Part shown: piece after piece, positions 59,479 to 64,000 of the stretch
How positions within the stretch are numbered: the first letter of the stretch is position 1
Layout: each line of letters opens with the position of its first letter
Source: Brienomyrus brachyistius
Lineage: Eukaryota > Chordata > Actinopteri > Osteoglossiformes > Mormyridae
DNA length: 64,000 nt
NCBI RefSeq assembly: GCF_023856365.1
Contig: NC_064540.1
Location: 1,921,501 to 1,985,500, forward strand
Direction: 5' to 3'
Program-made: the position numbers and the translations under genes
Notes under the pieces: model-generated
Told to the model about the DNA's origin: nothing
Seen by the model: the letters and a program-made list of their open reading frames with translations, nothing else
The model's database searches: none

Positions 59479-61347
59479 AGTCAAATACACCTCAAACTAA
59501 ATGCACCGGCTTTACTAGCTGCACAGTTTGAAGAGAAACTGGCATCTATCAACTGGTGATGTTTCGTTAAACCCATTTGCCTTCATGCAGGTCTTCTGCA
59601 AATTGTCGCACGTTGACGACAATAAACCTCAAACGGCCCTTGAGGAATGTGTGCGGCATTAATTTAACACAGGTGTAATGGTATTTACCTCACATTTCAT
59701 TTATCTGCCTGACGGCCTTCACCCAGCATAAGTTATGTCGCTGTTGCGGCAGATTACTGCGTAATGCACTTAAGCGCAGGTTAAAAACGACACCGGCAGA
59801 GTTTCCATTATTCATTAAGGTTCATTTTTTAATTAATTAATTTTTTTATAACATCACAATTGCATTAACACATAACATTTTCTCTACTGTCGTAGCAAAC
59901 CTGGGCCGAATCTGAGACGCTCAGCTGCCTCTGAGCTTCCTGACTTCCAAGGTCTTACAGCAAATAATCACCCTCTGCAGATGGGAAAACAATTTTTCGA
60001 TCGGTTGCAGGAAACCTGCAGGGAAAGAGGACAGTTTTTTTCCTCCTATGCAGCCCTCCCTTCCACCTTTAACTCCATAATACACATAGATGCGCTCATC
60101 GCCTAGATCTTACCATAGGTGAACCCCCCACTCAAGATTCTGGTGTCTTTGGGGTGGGGGAGGGGGGGGGGTCCTCTTTAGTGGATTTTGCCAACCTGGG
60201 GGCCCAAGAGAATTTAAAGGGGATTCATACTTGTGATATTACTACTGGGCTACATGCCTGAACATTAACTAAAAAAAAAACAATGGGGGAGGGTTAGGGT
60301 TCAAACCTGCTGTCATCCACACAGCCAGCACTGGTCCCTCATCCATATATGGCGGCCGGCGCATCCCATCATGCTTTGCCAGCTCCTGTCACATGGCACA
60401 CCCCAGCTCTGATGCCCACTGTGCTGGGCGCTCCATGTCGAAATTAAAGCATCTTCACCTTCCTGCGCTGTTGCCAAAGCAACAAGTCCAGGCCGGGCCA
60501 GGGTGGGAGTCTGTGGCATCCATGGCAACAGGGTTACATCGAAGATGTCACAGGTTTTGGTTCACTCCGGCCTTAAGGTTAAGAGTCTTAAGAAAAATGC
60601 CTGCCACTGTATTTCAGCACTGTAAGTAATATGGCACAGATCTGTGGTCTCTAATGAAGCACATCTGGTCTTGACAACACCATCCCCCCTCCCCCCCCCC
60701 ACCCTATGCATTTGTGAGCGTGGAGCCAGATTGTGAGGGAAACAAACCACAGCAGGGAGTAAAGAGGGAGGGGGGACATGCGAGATATGATAGAGAATCA
60801 GAATCAAAATGCTTCCTTCTCTTGCATTATATAATTCAGTCAGGACTTGGATTCGGTGCTGATGTCCAGAAAACAAACCCAGACAATCTGGGCTGGTTTC
60901 AGAGAATTCTTTAGAGAGTCCTTCTGACGGACAGTCTGCCCGCGGCAGGGACACCTCTAAGTGATGACTTCAATCAGGAAAGCGTGTAAGACTCAATGAG
61001 TGGCTTTTACACAGCGTGTAACTAAGTCGAAGTCAAGGCAAGAGCCTTGTGGTCACTGATAACGAAGTACCACATGGTTTTGAAAGGTACTAATTAAAAG
61101 AAAAAACATATCGAGATTAACTGCTGCTGGTTTATACTCACATAATCAAACCTATATATCCCTGAAGAGACAGTCAAGGAACAAAGCCACCCCTGGCATT
61201 AATTATTAATTATTCTAACCTGTCCTTCAGCTCCAGCAGGGTCTATATATAATTATGCATCTGCTCTAGATTTCTGTAGTTGGCCAGAAAGCAAGCAGAA
61301 GTCATATTCATCATGCGCGAACAAACAACAGCAGTCTTTCTCAGTAG
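59479..61347. other. Non-coding stretch
   Basis: AT-rich unique DNA around 59690-59860, with TTAATTAATTAATTT, then mixed sequence with a few C/G runs. Open frames at 60313-60528, 60393-60629 and 60562-60954 overlap on opposite strands and have no domain. Confidence 0.45.
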
Positions 61348-61543
61348 TTTTGTTTGTTTCACTTTGTTTGTTTCACTTTGTTTCACTGTTTGTTTCACTG
61401 TTTCACTTTGTTTCACTTTGTTTCACTGTTTGTTTCACTGTTTGTTTCACTGTTTGTTTCACTGTTTCACTTTGTTTCACTGTTTGTTTCACTTTGCTTG
61501 TTTCACTTTGTTTCACTGTTTGTTTCACTTTGTTTGTTACACT
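61348..61543 (+). repeat. TTTGTTTCAC(TG) short tandem array
   Basis: An array of GTTTCACT words separated by TG, TTTG or GTTTG steps, giving TTTGTTTCACTG-like units of 8-14 bp in irregular order. It has no stop in any plus frame, which explains three overlapping open frames (Cys/Phe/Val-rich), and it does not encode a protein. Confidence 0.9.
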
Positions 61544-62789
61544 TGCCCTTTTCTTGTACTTCTTCCTTCTTTTTTGAGTGTTTCCCATTCCTTGGAAGTA
61601 TAACAGTCAATGAAACAGACTGGATCATGACACCTCCCGTGTCACACGGCTGGAGATTCCAAAATAAAATCTTTTGAGGGGGTGCCATTGAGGAGCCTCA
61701 AGCGCCGACACAATGGAGTCATTGGAACTGGTCTGGGTCTGAGAACATGCACGGCTCGGAGGGAGAGAACAGATGGTTCTGGAACCTGGAACGGTTCCTT
61801 CATGCTACTTGTGCCCCCTGCTCCTGGAGACAGTTATTCTTGTTGCAGAACTCTTGCAGACGACGTCCTCCACTAGACGGTAGCTCCTCAGATGACCCTG
61901 TAGATGTGCTGGAAGGGGAACAATTTTTCCCAGGCACCAAGTAGGCCACCTTGGAATGGCTCAGGTGTCACTGCTGCTGCTACCCAGCTGTCCAAGAAAC
62001 CACGACACTGTCTGCTTTAACAAAGGGAGGAACTACAAAGCCAAACACCTCCCTCATCTGCTGTCCTTGGCTATTTTTCATAAACCCTTCACACCCAAGT
62101 GCAGCTCTGCTTGAGGCATATAGCGCTTAGTTGCCCCCACATCAGTCAGCTGCTACATAAATTAGACATGGCTCTCTATTATTCAACGCTGGGTTTAACC
62201 AAAGGCAATAAAAAAATCCTGCCAACAGGCCACGTGCACTGCAAAATCGTTCTCCATTGTTCCGATTTACACCGATTTTTACACTCTTTCTTACAGTATA
62301 GGGCCCTGATATCCAACTGGTGGGCAGGATCATTCAGCTTCACTTTGCCAAGCCAACCTGTCATGGCCCTTGCAATTATCTTCAATATGTAAGGAGTGCC
62401 CTGAAATTGTCAAGATCAGCTGAGGCTTTACTGCAAAACTGGCAAAGTATGCCATCATGCGAAGGGTGGTTCGGGGATCCAGATGACAGGTGCATCCCTA
62501 AATCACCAAGATGTGTGATCCATTTCAGGGCTCCCTGCTGCTGTGGGTTCATTTCCTACTTGGCATCTCTGGCTGGGTCCCTCAAGGATTCCACCTAGAA
62601 GGGGGAACCAAATCTGGGCCAGGGGGAAGAAGCCACACCAGCTGGTGTAAGCATGGCTATCATGCTGCTCTGAATCCCCTCCTGAGTATCAGGGTGCTCT
62701 CTATTCAGTGTTACCCCAAGTGTAGTTTACTCTGCGTACTGGGTGGATGTTTTTTTGGGGTGTGTCATTTTGTTCCTGGCACCGCCCAC
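61544..62789. other. Non-coding stretch
   Basis: No exon is recognised. Several short open frames overlap on both strands without domains. Confidence 0.45.
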
Positions 62790-63650
62790 TATTATGTGTC
62801 ACACTTCTCCATTTTGATTGGCTGCTTTCTTCCTTTCCATCACTTCCTTTATAAGACCCGTCCAGACAGGAACAGCAGGCCATTGCCTTGGAATTTGCTT
62901 TGCACTTCTTGTGCTGCTGATATTCATTGTGCTTGACCCGTGATGCCGTTCGACCGTTGATCTATCTTGGGCCGTCTTGGATTTGGTTAGTTTTGAATCT
63001 GTAAATAGCCAGTAAATATCTGTAAATATTGTGTTCACTGCGTGTAGCTGGGGAAGTAGGGATTGCGGCGGCATTTTGCTATGGTTACATTTTCTCACTC
63101 TTCTGAAGCTAGTTAGGGAGATAGGTAAGTTTTCGTATACTTTTATTTTCTTTTTGTTTGGGTTAGTTAAAGGAGTATCTTTTATTAGTCATTTATTAGT
63201 TGAGCTTTACAACCCTGGAGGTCCAGGAGGTCTGTCCATTAGAAGTGCGCAATCTGAACTGGCCACCAGTCCCGGGGTGGGTAATGGTGGGATTGGGGCG
63301 CTGGTCGTGTGTATTTCTACCTCCTGGCCCATGTCTGCTCTTGGATCATTGCTGAGACTGTTGATTGATGAACAGTCCAACATCCATCCCTTGCAATACA
63401 CATTACCGCCCCACCCCCCCCCCCCCCACCAGCTTTTCTGCTGCCTACATTTATTAGTGCATCTGCTGTTGATGTTTTTATTCAGACGTGAAGCAGGAAA
63501 GCAAAGAGGACACAGAAGCGAGAGCTGGTGTTCTGACTAAATGGGGTTCCTCTCTGTTCCTCTGCTCTATCTTGCCTTACATTTGGCCCCCATCCCTCAG
63601 GTGGAAATCAAATCAATAAAGCGGAACCAGTTCCCTGCACCCCTCTGTGT
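62790..63650 (+). mobile_element. LTR-like element, possibly a solo LTR
   Basis: About 860 bp with promoter-like and polyadenylation-like signals in LTR order: CTTCCTTTATAAGACCC (TATA-like, near 62848), then CAGACAGGAACAGCAGG, and AATAAA at 63615-63620 followed by GCACCCCTCTGTGTCACACT. The word TGTGTCACACT occurs near both ends (62795 and 63647). The internal region includes a C14 run (63414). No gag or pol frame and no second LTR are seen, so a solo LTR is suggested, but the boundaries are not proven. The open frame 63031-63540 has no recognisable domain. Confidence 0.3.
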
Positions 63651-64000
63651 CACACTGCTCTGCTTTTTGGCCCGGCAAGAAGAACCTTTCAGGTTCTAAT
63701 TTCAGGTACCACGTAAGCGGATCTGTGCTGAATCTGCAGTTCCGTTAACATTGCCATCATAATTAGCCGTTATGCCGTATAAACGGGGCTCAGAGTGGGG
63801 GGGGGGGGGGTTCGCCATCGGCGACGGGGAGTAAAGGCTGTAACGCGCATTTCCTTTGGGCTGATCCGCAGCAAAACTGCAAGAACCTGTCAATTTAAAT
63901 TCAGAGTGCGCGACACAAGCCCCGGCCTGACAGCACACGTTTCCATGCGATGGAATGCGGATACCTAACCCAGAAACACTCGATATTAAATTTGTAACAT
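63651..64000. other. Non-coding end of window
   Basis: Includes a G14 run at 63797-63810. Nothing else recognised. Confidence 0.5.

Noticed and set aside
61348..61543. Cys/Phe-rich membrane peptide
   Set aside because: It is the translation of a TTTGTTTCAC array in three frames.
63031..63540. 169-codon plus-strand open frame within the LTR-like region
   Set aside because: No gag, pol or envelope-like motif; it crosses a C14 run and is probably chance.
1..64000. A multi-gene defence, metabolic or viral system
   Set aside because: No cluster of coding genes exists in the window; nothing beyond repeats and one or two candidate exons can be supported.

Overview
The window looks like intergenic and/or intronic DNA from a ray-finned fish, most likely a teleost. 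The evidence is several short repeat families of fish type: a tRNA-derived SINE with an A-box/B-box head, a DANA/HE1-like body and an ATGGATGG tail; a second SINE-like family related to the fish 'GCTTTTATCCAAAG' repeats; and short palindromic DNA elements with CAGAGGTGG-like ends. Microsatellites and G/C homopolymers are dense. No transposase, reverse transcriptase, bacterial operon, rRNA or stand-alone tRNA gene is visible. The species cannot be named from the sequence; a non-model, early-branching teleost is only a guess.

Layout. 0-18.5 kb: mostly unique non-coding DNA with a 63-bp tandem repeat (6.0 kb), decayed SINE pieces and many long C or G runs. 18.5-24 kb: a well-preserved SINE with target-site duplication, then three long (CT)n arrays around the only good coding signal, a minus-strand first coding exon (23235-23288) with in-frame upstream stop, ATG, 18 codons and a strong splice donor. 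The rest of that gene would lie to the left, in this window or beyond it. 24-38 kb: AT-rich non-coding DNA with decayed SINEs, one copy of a ~400-bp repeat (31.6 kb), and a CA-associated repeat (37.3 kb). 38.9-46 kb: a repeat island with a 34-bp minisatellite, a GAAA array, a 2.3-kb G-rich minisatellite with a 590-bp higher-order period, and three SINE-type insertions. 46-64 kb: mostly unique DNA with the inverted partner of the 31.6-kb repeat (48.4 kb), one weak candidate internal exon (53.85 kb), two hAT-like foldback elements (56.9 and 59.3 kb), a TTTGTTTCACTG array (61.35 kb) and an LTR-like stretch (62.8-63.65 kb).

No multi-gene system can be supported. The most informative features are the nearly identical 590-bp higher-order units, the minus-strand exon flanked by GA-rich arrays, a SINE with a duplicated head enclosed by a perfect 9-bp target duplication, and an unusual density of poly(G)/poly(C) runs, several of them directly following a T run. 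Nearly all open frames in the window look like chance or run through tandem repeats, and I do not call them genes.
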